64,000 nt of DNA from Protonemura montana. Taxonomy: Eukaryota; Arthropoda; Insecta; Plecoptera; Nemouridae. Location of the stretch: NCBI GenBank assembly GCA_947568835.1, contig OX387606.1, positions 12,090,001 to 12,154,000 on the forward strand, written 5' to 3'. The translations under genes and the position numbers were made by a program. The notes beneath the pieces were generated by a model. It was not told the origin of the DNA. It was given only the letters and a program-made list of their open reading frames with translations, and did no database searches. Below are positions 25,101 through 37,600 of the stretch, one piece after another; position 1 is the first letter of the stretch; each line of letters starts with the position of its first letter.

Positions 25101-28100
25101 GTGGCTACAAGCCAGCCTTGATTTCCTAAGATCATCAATTTAAAAAACCAATTTATGTGAAATATATTATCATCTTGTCGCTGACCATGAAATATTTTGA
25201 TAATTTACTATGATATTCGCACCATATTTTGAATTGCGTATTTGTAGCCACGTAATGTTACGGCAATCTTATATTTTGCAAATAGAATCGATGATTGCTT
25301 TGATTTCATCGAATTTTTTTCTTCAGGCGGTACTCAGCAGTCCCAGAAATACAGAGAAGATTGCATTTTACCGACTTCTGCACAATTTTCTTGGACAAGG
25401 ACTCATCACAAGTAGTGGTACGGTCAAGTGCGGTTTTTTTAATTACTCATACTATTGACGTGACTACGTCTTAAAGCGCATTATATCGGGAGGCATGTAC
25501 GGATTTGCTCTCCAAAATGGCACATGTGTAACAAGCCCTACAGCCTACAGGAAACAAAGGACAGAATGCGATTTATTATCATTCAATAGTTCAGACAATT
25601 TTCTAAAAGCAATTTTTTTTTATTTTCGATAAAATAAATATCGGAGGCGTTAGAGGGGTTGGCGTTTTTAATGCTCTCCATAAGACCAATGTTCAATTAC
25701 GCAAAATGGCAAATGTGTAACAAGCCCTACAGCCTGCAGGAAACGAAGGACAGAATGTGATTTATTATCATTCAATAGTTCAGACAATTCTCTAAAAGTA
25801 CTTTTTTTGATTTTCGATAAACTAAATATTGGAGGCGTGAGAGGAGGCGGCGTTTTAAGCACTCGTCATTAGACTAATGCAAAATAAAATATATATATCG
25901 CAAGATGACACTTCCATCCCAATCTGTATAGTCCTTCAGCATGTAAATTAGATATGAAAACACAACCCAAATAAAGAGAGATGTAAAACTTGCATGTGAA
26001 GTATGGTCAGTACTGTAGTTGACCTACGTGCCTACGCGGTAGTTGAACGTAGGCACGCTTAAATATCGGCCGTATCAATAAGATACAGGTACACCCGTTT
26101 TTTTTAATAAGAGTCATATTTAACAATGCACTTATGATTGATTCGTTGTTTCTCAATTAGGGAATAAATGGCAATCACACAGAAAACTAATCCAGCCATG
26201 CTTTCATATGAAAATTATGGAAACGTTTATCACAACATTCGCTGACAGTTCGAATATTTTTCTGGAAAAACTGAGAGCTATTTCGAATGAAAAAAATGTG
26301 AACATCCTATCTCTTGTAAACGAATCCGTCCTAGACATTCTCAACGGTGAGTCTAATTTTTATTTTTTTATTTAAACTATGTCTACAATACGGAAAATAT
26401 GGATGTTGTAAGTAAACATTGTTTTAGTGCAAGTATTCCAACATTTGCACAGCATGCAACGGCATTTCTTTTCTAGAATCGGTGTTGGGCATCAAAATAA
26501 ATCGAGATAGGTCTAAGGACGACGGAATTTCGCCTTTCAGACAGTAAGACAAAGTGCAGAAAAAATACTTTTGTGTGGACTTTTGAAGAGTTTGTTTCAC
26601 CTATGCACGTGTTTCTCAATATTTGCAGGGGTAAAGTTGTGGCTCAGGATCGCATAACTAAGCCTTGGCTGTTGTTCAGCTTTGTCTACAACAAAACGGA
26701 GCAGGCTAAAAAAGAGGTTTCACAGAAAGACCAGCTTTTTGAGTTTACAAAAAACGTAAGGGACTTGTATTTTTCTCGCTGAAAACATCCGAAATTGAAA
26801 CATTGATAGAAATAGAATAAACAGATATTTTGTGTTTAACTGAGATGCATTTAGGGTACCTAGACACGGTAATGGTAGTTTGTTTGTTAGTCTAGTGTAA
26901 GTTTATTTAGTTTACTAAACGTTTATTGGTTCTTCTTTATCGGAGAAAATTCAGGTCAGATAAAGTCACAGGTATAATCCCAGAAAGGTCGGGGAAATTT
27001 GTTGATTTTTGCATAACATTCAAACCCGAGTTTCAAGAAGTTTTTTTAAACCGGTGTTAAAGTCAGATAAAGTTGTCACGAGTCTAAAATCCATGCCAGG
27101 AAATAAATTATCTGTTCACTTCGTAATTTTCTTATATTTTTCCAGATTATTAGGCGAAAAATGGATGAAAGAAACATTTTGAAATCTTTGGTCATCGATG
27201 CGCCAGCTGGTAATTCTAATTTTGTGTGGACACTTTAGAAAACTTAGTTTATCGCCTTTCGAAGGATGTTTTGTATATTTGAAGCATCACTTACTCATTG
27301 TTATTATTTTCAGATGCTCAAATGGACGAGACTAAATCGTTTGCAGACTTCCTGATCGACATTGCCGAGAAAAACGAACAGTTTAGCGAAGAAGACATTG
27401 TTCACGAGCTGTGCACGTTCATGCTAGCGGTAAGCACACAATAAAATGAAAATAACTTTCCTCCATGACTAGTTTCAAAATTCAATCCTCTCTCCTTCCC
27501 AGCCGACCAATTCTAAAGTAAAACTCCTTAATTTTTAGGGTCAGGATTCGGTTGGTGCTGCTATAGCATTCTGTCTACACTTCCTGAGCAAGCACCAGGA
27601 TATTCAGGATAGAGTTGTCGAGGAACAAGATGCCATATTTGGAGACTCAACACGAACCCCCAGCATTCAGGACTTGAGGGAAATGCGTTTTCTAGAGCAA
27701 TGCCTCAAAGAAACCCTCAGGATGTACCCCAGTGTTCCTCTAATCGCGCGAAGGATAAATGAAGACATACGAATGGGTACATTGGTGACATCATTATAAT
27801 GATTAATCAGATGAGAGATTACTAGAAAATCAATAACTAACCACTAATGGCTATCTGATGATAGTAATATTGCTAAAAAACGTGACCTTGGGTTTTATAA
27901 GATAACCGATTACAGGTGACTACACTCTGCCAGCTGGGTGTGAAGTTTTGATATCGCCCTACGTGATCCACCACTTGTCGCATATTTATCCAGATCCAGA
28001 CAAATATGATCCTGAGCGCTTCTCGCCCGAAAATGTAGCTGCGAGACATCCTTACGCGTTTATTCCTTTTAGCGCAGGACCAAGAAACTGCATCGGTAAG

Positions 28101-28798
28101 AAAAGAGTAATTCCTCAAGACAGGATAGACGGTGCAGACTTGAATCGAAAAGAGCACCAGACCACATATAAATATTAGATAGTCGAAGCATTACACAATG
28201 CTTGTCAGATACGAACAAATTAAATAGCAAACAATACAATCTGCAATATACTAATATAAAATATACAATATTTAGTTAACTGCAACAATTACAATCATCG
28301 CATTTGGCTGAACACGCCAGACCTATAGAACAGAATTTTAGTCTAACAACCTGAATCTAAAAATGATCAATTTTGAAAAGGATCAGAATCACAACCGTCG
28401 TTCCTGTTTTTTAGGATTGTTTACCATGGTTATAACAAATTTACCCCCAATTATTTTGTAGTTAAGCTACGTGGATCTGGATCTTTGAATAATTAAAGGA
28501 GATTGCTTATTAAAGGCTATTTTATTTGTTTTAACCAGTTTCCAATAGTTTTAAAATTTTATATTTCATTTCCGCTCTTTAAGCCCTATTTTAACCGTTT
28601 ACCATTTTCCATCCCCCAGGCTACAAGTTTTCGCTGATGGAAATGAAGACCGTCATATCTACGCTACTCCGTAACTACAGGATGAAGTTAGCACCGGGGA
28701 AGCCCGAGTTCGTTCCCTCGTACCGCATCACGATGCGGGCAAAGGGAGGAATTTGGTTGTCGTTTACCCCCAGGCCCAAAAATCTAGCGCAGGGCTAA
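19165..28798 (+). CDS. Cytochrome P450, CYP4 clan (CYP4AA1-like)
   Basis: Membrane-bound ER monooxygenase with an unknown lipid or hormone-like substrate. Exons: 19165-19179, 23085-23256, 24984-25090, 25327-25417, 26161-26346, 26477-26543, 26629-26755, 27146-27209, 27314-27429, 27539-27776, 27916-28095, 28620-28798. Phases match throughout and give 513 residues, normal for CYP4. In order: N-terminal anchor WLYLTLLLVPLALYL, hinge MPGPPALPLLGNAL, WxxHRK helix C (WQSHRK), I-helix AGQDSVG (about 315-321), ExxR as ETLR (about 373), PERF, and the heme loop PFSAGPRNCIG with Cys at about 452. The I-helix Glu of typical CYP4 is replaced by Ala. The AGQDSVG and RITMRAKGGIW signatures resemble CYP4AA1. 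The 15-base first exon (MSVFL) is inferred from donor, phase and TATA box; the other exons are secure. Confidence 0.92.
20787..21420 (-). mobile_element. LINE 3' fragment (reverse transcriptase C-terminus and tail)
   Basis: The - strand frame 21265-20930 encodes the typical LINE tail: CRKAFKDLNILTLPSLYKLE, then NKIIRKKDNLR, then GPILYNILPRKIKE and FKGMVKVFF, ending at a stop at 20930. Downstream on the same strand is a 3' UTR ending in (CAATA)n, seen as repeated ATTGT at about 20790-20813. Upstream sequence to about 21420 is frameshifted. The fragment is dead and sits in P450 intron 1. Confidence 0.75.
22991..23040. repeat. Period-10 CTAACCNAAC tandem array
   Basis: Five consecutive decamers of the form YTAACCNAAC lie 45 bases before P450 exon 2. 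They resemble insect telomeric CCTAA but are degenerate and short. Confidence 0.6.
24558..24887. mobile_element. hAT-type MITE (non-autonomous DNA transposon)
   Basis: A 330-bp element in P450 intron 2. Left terminus CAGTGGTTATTTTG; right terminus, read on the other strand, CAGTGGTTACTTTG. It is flanked by a perfect 8-bp target duplication ACAGTACC at 24550-24557 and 24888-24895. TIRs starting CAGTG with 8-bp duplications are the hAT superfamily signature. The interior has no ORF, repeated GTACCCACC segments and a 24-base poly-C run. Confidence 0.9.
24785..24808. repeat. Poly-C run
   Basis: About 24 consecutive C bases inside the hAT MITE; the length may be uncertain in assembly. Confidence 0.9.
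25514..25881. repeat. Two-copy direct tandem duplication
   Basis: Units at 25514-25692 and 25703-25881 are about 189 bp apart and roughly 90 percent alike. Both start AAAATGGCAMATGTGTAACA and include CATTCAATAGTTCAGACAAT and GGAGGCGT. They lie in P450 intron 4 and have no coding capacity. Confidence 0.85.
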
Positions 28799-29525
28799 AC
28801 TATTTTGTGATCATCCTGGCAGATATGCGGTCTCTGGCTGTCAAATTTTAATATTAATCAATGCACAGCTCGTTTTTACGCTGAGCATAATTTTACACAA
28901 AATAATTAAATACGAAAAAAAATTAACTTCAGTGTTTGTCACGTTATTGTTTCTATAAAATATTAATTGTTGAGATAATATTGTTGGGATAATTGTTGTC
29001 TGGGGTGAAGTCAATCAAGGTCAAAAAATGTGGCGTATGTCTTCTCTAATTGATACGCATTAAAATTATTACAAATCACTTACTTTTAACTCTGAAACAT
29101 TCAGCTGAAATGGGTACCTGCTTATTAAATGAGCACAATAATACTTAATTTCTCACAGTTTGACCGTAGCATTAGTCATCTTGTTGCAGTTTCATCAAAC
29201 TTTTTTTTTGTAAATTACAGTCAGGATAAACATTTTTTTTTTACTGCAATACCAAACAGATTTAACTATCAGCAAAATGTATACGTCAATTATAAAACTA
29301 TTTCTTCTCAAGTGCTCTGTTATTATTTCTCATCAGCGACATCGATTTTTATCACACCTCCAAGTCTTATCTACCAGATTATTGACTACAATAATTAGTT
29401 GAGACAAAAGTGTTCAACAGTGATTAGTATTTTCAACGTGACCAGTAATTCGTATTGATTTTGTTCTTGTGACGAATTCTTTAGAATGACGGCGATAACG
29501 ATAAGATAGATAATGAATAAGTGTC
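28799..29525. other. Intergenic DNA between P450 and G12 gene
   Basis: AT-rich; it must hold the P450 3' UTR and the G12 upstream promoter. No gene or repeat was recognised. Confidence 0.5.
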
Positions 29526-29535
29526 TATATAAAAA
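29526..29535 (+). promoter_or_regulatory. TATA box of the G12 gene
   Basis: TATATAAAAA lies upstream of a proposed non-coding first exon (about 29556-29590) that ends in a good donor, CGAG followed by GTACGT. This would splice to the acceptor TTTTTGCAG directly before the start codon at 29851. Confidence 0.6.
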
Positions 29536-29850
29536 CGTCGAGACATTATACCTTATTCCCGTAACATCTTCATATAGCACCGCTTTCGAGGTACGTACCT
29601 TTAATTTACGTTTTTTTTTTTTCATTTTTAAAATAGAGACTGGACTTTAATTAAATATAAAAACCTTGAATATTTAAAAGAAAACACACAAGTTCACGTA
29701 ATTTATTTTTGCAGGTGTGTCGACATGGTTAAGGTTTTCTCAAATTGTCGGCTGTCTCAAAAATTCTTGCTCAATGAACAAACATTGCCTTTTTAATTGG
29801 CACGCGCCTATAATATTCAGTACTCTGTAATTATTCCTCTGTTTTTGCAG

Positions 29851-31428
29851 ATGAAGTACGCTTTCTTGCTGTTGGCAGTCCTTGGACTCGCCGCGAGCGC
29901 ATCTGTAAAAGTACAGCGTAAGTGAACCACTATATTCATTACAATTTTACAAGTACGATTAATTAACGATAGTCAACGATGCCTTACTTCCTCTCGAAAA
30001 CGATAGGATTGAAAGAGGTGGAGATTCATAAACTGGCAGAATGCAGGGAAACTAATTAAGGTAGTCGCTGTAAAATCTCAAGTCTTACGTCCCAAAATGT
30101 CAGCTGCAAATCTTGAAAGTGAAAAACGCACTGACCTTCTGGACCCTGTAAAATAAGCACGAGTGTCTTTGATAGCAGGGTCATTTTCGAATTACATATT
30201 TTTTTTCACAAATTTTACATACATATTTTGCAAGAGTTGTGTGTTATATATGTAGCCTATTCATCTCAATCTTCTATTCCTCTAACTCTTTCAGCATCAA
30301 TTGAGACACGAACCCTCCACGACGACTGGATCGAGTTCGTCGCCCTCGTCCCCCGTACGCAGATCATCCACATCCTCATCAACCATCTGACCACCGACGT
30401 CGAATTCCAGAACGTCATCTGGTTCCTTGTCTCAGACACATTCGAGGCTCAAGTCGTTGAACTAGATGCCGAACAAGACTTCCTCAACTTCCTGGACTAC
30501 CTCGAGACTCAAGACGTGAACATCTATAACTTCCTGAACACCATCCACGACTTCCTGGGTATCCCGTTGCTGCCTCCTCCGATCAGCCCAAGGGCAGTCG
30601 ACGCCAGCGCCGTCAACTGGCAGAAGTTGGATGATCTGATGAAGCGCTTCCTGAAGTCTGTGGGAACCAAAGTCGACGCCAAGACCACCAAGACGTTGGC
30701 CAGCTTTTGGGATGAGCTTTCTGCCGTCTGGCCTTCGGAAGAGGTTCGAGCCTTCCACCAGGACAAACTGGAGACCAGCCCGGAATACAGGGCAATCTTT
30801 GACGGACTAGCAGCCCAGGAATGCCGGGTAAGTTGTACCTTAATAAAAGATTTAAATTGTTACAGGAAGTCCTAGTTATTTACGGATATGCTAAGCAAAT
30901 CAGGAAGCTATTAAAATACGCTAATAAATCACAACCAGGTAACCCGGTACAACTCTGGTAAATAAACACACCCGAAGACCGCGTTGAGCGTACCACCCTT
31001 AGACTAGTTCTTGAAAAAAACTTCATCAACAAAAAGTGGCACAATAATTTTCAATGTTCAGTAAATCACTGAAGGAAAAACTTCGGAAGAAAGCTTTTAA
31101 CTGAATTTTCTTATTTCGATCGTTTAATACTCCATTTGGAAAATTAGCGACTTTAGAATTCATCGTGTGGACTTACGAAACAAGCAGGCGAGGGTTTCTT
31201 GTGCAGAATGTTTATTCCAAATCCCTATTTTCATGTGATGTCTACACCATACTATCATTTGTCCGTATTTTTTAACCTTGGATAAACTGTGTATTTTCCC
31301 AGGACCTCCTCAACAAGGTGATCGTCCTGCCCAGTTGGTTGGCCATCGTCCAGGACGCTAAGGATGTCGGAATCAACACTGAAGCCTTCGCCCAGTGGGT
31401 GCGAGATGTTTTTGGGTGGACGCTGTAA
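29851..31428 (+). CDS. G12-like secreted protein (insect allergen-related repeat family)
   Basis: Exons: 29851-29917, 30295-30827, 31303-31428; phases 1 then 0; 241 residues. The first exon is a clear signal peptide (MKYAFLLLAVLGLAASAS). The mature part is a helix-rich single insect-allergen repeat, with features such as FxxxVxYLETQDVNIYNFLN-type segments, IPLLPPPISP, and FHQDKLETSPEYRAIFDGL before the last intron. Family members include mosquito G12, cockroach Bla g 1 and butterfly nitrile-specifier protein; they are gut-expressed, microvillar or digestive, and many are lineage-specific. Exons are GC-rich against AT-rich flanks. AATAAA signals lie at 31494-31499 and 31565-31570. The start codon follows an acceptor directly, so there is an upstream non-coding exon. 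Molecular function unknown. Confidence 0.93.
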
Positions 31429-31493
31429 GATGTGGAAGAAGGTACAGTGCACTGCAGAGTGCAAAGTCTGTTGAAAACAGTAACTTGCCGCAA

Positions 31494-31499
31494 AATAAA
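31494..31499 (+). terminator. Polyadenylation signal, G12 gene
   Basis: AATAAA 66 bases after the stop codon; a second AATAAA is at 31565-31570. Confidence 0.6.
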
Positions 31500-31546
31500 C
31501 AAACATTTACCTCAGTATTTGTATACAAATTTAGAACCTAAACATC

Positions 31547-31552
31547 TTTATT
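31547..31552 (-). terminator. Polyadenylation signal, NRF-6-like gene A
   Basis: AATAAA on the - strand about 100 bases past the gene A stop (31650-31648). It lies between the two G12 signals. Confidence 0.55.
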
Positions 31553-31647
31553 TTTTCAGTACACAATAAAAATATTAAAAAAGTAAATGCCTTTCCTTCG
31601 GTCATTATAGGTTTCCGCGGTTTTTGGTCTTTCGGTTTCTTGGTTTT

Positions 31648-34600
31648 TCACCATCGCTTCTTTTGGTCCCGCTCAAGATGAACCATCTGTGCCAGTGCAA
31701 GTCCAACGATATCAAGTGGCTCAATTTTGCCAATTGAACTTTTCATTTTTCCACTTTCTGAAAGTCGAGTTGATTCTTCTGTGAATCAAAGAAAAATATT
31801 GGAATGTAATCAACCATCAACATGCTAATCAAGAAAGTCTCACATATGCCACATAAATTTTAAATACTCACTCTTTGAATTCTCTTCATTTCTACTCGTG
31901 CCCATTTCAAGAATTGCAGTCGCAAGTACCATTACGGGCCTCTCAACGGTCAAATATAAGATTGTCGCGAATACCACCGAAATGACCAAATCACTGATTG
32001 AGAGCCACACCTATAAAAAAAAGACAAAAACACGTGCCAGTAGTTGCACACCAATGTATTTACTCTGTGACGCAAACATTTAATTTTTGTAACTTACTAT
32101 ATCGGTGTACGACATGAACATTGGGGTCCTCACTGAAGCGTAGTGGTACATTTGTATGACAGTGTGGCACAAAAATACTGAATAGGTGAGCCGACTGAAT
32201 GGACGAAGTCTATTCCAAGAGAGTAGTCGATTTATGAGACCTAAATACAAAAATTCTGTTAGTCTATGACAATGGTGGTTGAATGCGACTCTTTTTTGAG
32301 TTAAGGGCACTTCCAATGGGATATTGAAATCTGTTATTTTCCACAAATCTTTTTTTCTGTAAAAATATAGCTCATGAGGATTCCATCTTCACCCTTTTTA
32401 CCGCCCAAAAGGCATAGATTTGCTTAAAACATAACCTTGAACTAAAAAATAAATACAAAATCCTGTCTACGCCTTCGAAACCTCCTCTGCTGTCTCAATC
32501 AGACTCAAAACGGCTCAAATTCAGCTTGATTTTTGATATTTTATTTATTTTAATTTTAGCTTCCAATGACGCGGCTCCAAAAAAATATCTGAAAACCAGG
32601 AACATGGCTCTGATTGGCTTCATGCCTAACTTCCACTGACTTTTGGAATGAAATATCAATTTATTACTGCTGTTGTCATTTGTTTACCACCCTGTCCCGC
32701 TGCGCAGGCTGTGATGCAGAAGCCGACGCCGACGGAAAATACGGTGCGGTGCAGAGCTGCGTAAAGCGCGACGAAAAATTTGCTGAGCTGATAATCGGGT
32801 TGGTAAAATACCACTGCAGCGGCGAGCATGGTAAACTGGGCCAGGGGCCCTAGAAGCCAGCCAGACCACAAGATGCCCTAAGGGGAAAATATTTTGGAAA
32901 ATTTGAATCTAATTGTATTACATTTAGAAGCAAGATTGCAAATCGTTTGAATACCTACAAATTTATTATTTTATTATTTTAGGTACCAAATTTAAAAAAT
33001 TTCACAAGTACCAAGGTTAATTACCTAAGATTATTCAAATTATCGAGAAAATTACACTATTGAAAAATGTCTTTGTGATTTTGCTTGCCAAACTCAACAT
33101 ACTTTTGCATTACCTTGGATATTTTCGCATTTCTTGTCTTCATGCTGTGCAGCCAGTACGCACAAGCCATACCCACAAAGTAAGGCCCGGCGCGGCAGTA
33201 GGCGGTTACATACGCTGACACGTACGTGTAATTTTCAGCAGAATGACCCAAAGTCCTTCAAAAAAAAAAAAAACGGCACGCATACAATCACATTATTTAA
33301 TACTTATCGACGTCTTTACGCAAATTATGCGTTTGAATTGACCTACGATGGGTCTGGGATGATTGTTGGGTCAAGATCTCCAGAGTATGTAACCACAAAC
33401 GGAACCATGATTGCCATGGAAATAGCTATTTTGAGAATCGTGGACCCGTGTTTCTTCCATTTGTGTAGTCCCAGGACGATGAAAGGAGCTACCAAATACA
33501 TTTGCATGTCGCAAGCGAGGTACCAAGATGGGTCGACACACTAGAAACCAGAAGCTAAATTAAATATGCTAAACAGTACTCTAAAAAGACAAGTTCACCG
33601 ACTTGGCTATGAATGCTAATAACATTTGAAACTATTTTAAGCGTTTTTCGTACTCTACCTTCTAAGAACAATTGATTGTCTTACAAATTCAAATTTTAAA
33701 AAAATGGATGCTTGTAGGCTTCGAATTAAAGATCAATGATGACGCAGTAAATAGTTTCAGAAATATCATGAACTTAATGTTGCGTTATTTGAAATTACCG
33801 GACGCTCTGGATGCACGTAGTTGTTTACGTAGAGTAAGTTTGTCCACCAATAATTCCGGCAATTGTCTCTTTCTCTGCCAACTTTGCTCTTCCAGAGAGG
33901 ACCGGAAGACAAGTCGAAGAGGACAAGTGCCTCGAATGCGATCACCAACATCAGTGCCGGAGTCAGCCTGTTTGGGAAATAGTAGAAATTAAAATGTCAA
34001 TTGAGTTTCAACCACTGCTCACGACAAAGATGTCGGTATTTCATTACCTTAGATAGCGATTTAAATACAGTTGAAGAAAATTTATTTTCTTCCCCATTTC
34101 CAGGCTTCTTAGCAGATTCCAACAAATGAGAAATCCGCTAATCGTAAAAAATACGTCGACAATTAGATGGCCATTCATAGCCAATATGCTGAGAAAGTCG
34201 TCGTACATCTGAAACATTGGTACCGACGAAACATCTCAATAACAAAGAACAGTTTCTAACATATTCGTGAAGGCATGTACCATTGTGTTGAATGTGAAGC
34301 CTAACCACGTACCTACTCAATTGTAAATCAACACTCTAGCCTCTTTCAAGGACGGCATTGCGCCATTCACGCTGATAAAAATGTCAAATGTGTGATTGCA
34401 TGTGATGACCGCCTTAAGTGGTGCTTACAAATGTTTTCACACGACCTTACATACTGTAGTATGCTCCTGGTCCTCCCTCAAGAGGACAAGGCCATTCTCT
34501 TCCTTTCCTCATCCCTAATAGCACTGCATGAATTTCTATGAATTCGAGCTTGAGTTTGCATAGATTGAACAAAATTATCGCCGGTAATAAAGCGTTATCA

Positions 34601-37600
34601 CTTTAAATTATTGATTTATATGAAATAGATGCCATCAACGGTCGGAGTACTATTTAAATCCCCGACTTTCAGACCTAGTAGAAACCGAACAGTTTGGCTT
34701 GTTGGAAACATCGGTTCTTATCAGATCACCGAAGTTACGCAACACTGCGCTGAGTTAGGTACTGGATGGGTGACTATCAAACACATGACCACTTCTGTTC
34801 GGGATCGAGGTTGGAGGGATCAAGTTGGTGCAGCAACTTCATTCGTCTTGCATATAAACCTCTCAATGGCATGGATTTTTGGAAGAATCCTGCTGTTCGA
34901 GTTGTAACGTCCATCGAAAGGGACGTCAAGCCGGTGGTCCTCTTGGTGTTATTCGACAGGAGTAGGCTGCGTGCCGGCACCGGGTTTCCCCTCCTGCCTT
35001 CTAGGCTAGGTTAGGTTCATCATCAACCACTCATTCACCAACGCCATTAGACCAGTGCCACAGAACCCGTTGTCAAAACAGTGCGTCGTTAAACACAATA
35101 ATCAATCAGACCTAGCAGCAAGAATATACTTCCCTTCCTACCTTTCTATGCGTCTGGCATATGTTTGTGTGGATCGGTAGGTTTATTTCTAACATGTACA
35201 TCGTGAATGAGACGGTAAGATTTTCAGCCAATCGGCTGAAAGTAACGCTCGCGCTCTTTCCACCACTCTGACCGAGAGCTGTACAAAAACCTTGCTGTAT
35301 CGTGTTTTGCTCACTTCTTCGATGGCGTCGCCGTTGATCAGAGGTCCGGCGGTGATGGCTTCCCCCCTGTGGCCCATGACGATGATGACCATGCTGAGTG
35401 CTCTCATCCCGTGAATACAGCTGATGGAGTCCTTGCTTCTTTCTTTGGACTCTCGTTCTGTCAGTTGCTCCCAGTGGAAGCGTACGGAGAAGGCTTTGGC
35501 CCAAACTGAGAGAAAAGGTTCCCGGAAAAATCAGAATAAGCAAAGAAAAAAGCAACACCTCTCATGAATGGAAAAAATCTGTTGCTTTGAAATGATCTGT
35601 CTGTGAATCTGTTTGAGTAGTTTGAACAGTGTGAAAATCTCCAATCATCTGATGTAATAAGTTTGAGAAAACGGTCTAACACAGCTAAAGTCATCTTTAC
35701 CGAGCACTGGGCGTTGTCGCTTCTGCCTTGTATTCGGGAGGTACCGGGTTCATTGTGGCCAGCTAACCTACGTGTGGTTAACAGGAGAATTTGGACAAAA
35801 GTTTCTGGGATATTTCTGAGATAGTTACACCTTGAAAAGGGCATAGCCGCCTCCGTTTTCCGAATACGATTTCCCAGCCATTCAGACAGGGGCATTTTAA
35901 TTAACTTTTCATATGAGAAAAAAAAAAGTTTCCTGTTTGTCTTGTTCCTAATATGCTGCAAGTCTGCTCGAATTTTGTTATCTGAATTGCGCTTAGACCG
36001 TTAATATTCGAGGCTAAGCATAATTTTGGTCAACCGTTAAGTTTTCAGTCAACAGCTGTTGTTACCTGAAGAAGACGGACAATCATTTTCATTTTTGACC
36101 AGCAGCTTATCGTAAGTTAACAGGAATGATGCGTACAAAATTACAGCACACCTGTGAAAAAGAAAACAGTAATTACCATAAAATAGCAACTGAAATTAAA
36201 ACCCAAAATTGAAGGGAACACGGTACCAGAACAGTGTAAGCCATTTGTTTGACGACTGATTTACAACTTGACACATGGTCTCTTCGATCTTAGTTTGAAT
36301 TGAGACTGCTCGATAGGTGGTTTCGAGGAATTTCAGCCCCATTTCCAAATCGTGCCCAGTGCACGCCGATGGTATGCAGATAGCGACGTGAAGGCGATTT
36401 CGATGCAGCTTCATTCTGTTACTTGGAACCTAAAGACACCAGGCCACAACTTTTAATACAAAGTATTGACACAATTTTGCATACATTTGCAGTTGATTGA
36501 AAATAACCGACCGGTTTTTTTACTTGGAGAATCGAGAGATCTCTGCTCAGCCAGCATAATGGAAGGAAAATGGATTTAAAAGCATATAAACAACACAGTC
36601 GAAATTCCCTCACAGGGTTCTAGTTAAAATTTAAGTTAACCACACGTCCACATAAGTGCACCGGGTCGTCTGGTTCTTGTCGAACAAATTTAAATCTTCA
36701 CCGATAACGACTATAGTTGGTGCCACACGGATCTAATTGGTAACCATTGGCTTCTTTATTGTTAACATTCTTTTTCATTTCACGGGGCTAAGAAATCTTT
36801 TTAAGGACTTTCTGTGAACGATGAAACGGTAGAGTTTCAAATCACAGTAATATATTAATCAGGTTAAAAATGAAAACTATCACATTTTGTTTATTTTTTA
36901 AAGGCGACAAAGTTTACTCTTGTAAAAGTCTTGCCTGTAGTTTTTTCCACGCCGAGCAGGATTTTGAGTCGCCCTCGCTGCATCTCGAGTCCTGTTCAAT
37001 CGTGGGAGTGACCTCGACTGTGGCGATGCAGTACTTTCCTGTGATCCTGTCCACCCCAGCCTCTCCGTTGTCAACGGCCAAGCACTCATCGAAGTTACCG
37101 AGGTGGTAAATCGATCCACCCAAGATACCTGAAGGCTTCGAAGACGCGTCGAGCACTTAAATGAGATGAAATCATGTTTATTAATGAAGGTCACCACACA
37201 AATTTGGTTCTGGAAAATGTCTCATTTTTATTTTATTTTCTATAACTTTTATTTTTTACATATTATTACATAATGTTAGCAAATAATCAGAATCAATCTT
37301 GTTATTCAAAGAACATAAATAATCCCCGCGTAAATCGAGGTTGGCATGTGGGTGCGTCTTTTAAACATAGCCATTTTTTATTCATGATCCAATGTAACAA
37401 AATAATGGATTACTGACAGCGAAAAAATAATATAAGGTGATATATTATTGCAATTTACGCTACTGTAACCCTCTAAAAAAGTTTACCCAATCAAAGAATC
37501 GAACCCCGGCCTTACCAGTGCCCTAATCAGTGTACAAAATAACAAAAACTCTGCGCTTGACGAGAATTTACACTTTAATGAACGGCTTAAATTTGGGGAG

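Noticed and set aside
35112..35961. Two long - strand frames of 148 and 166 codons
   Set aside because: The first overlaps the true exon of NRF-6 gene A in the wrong frame; the second is intron sequence.
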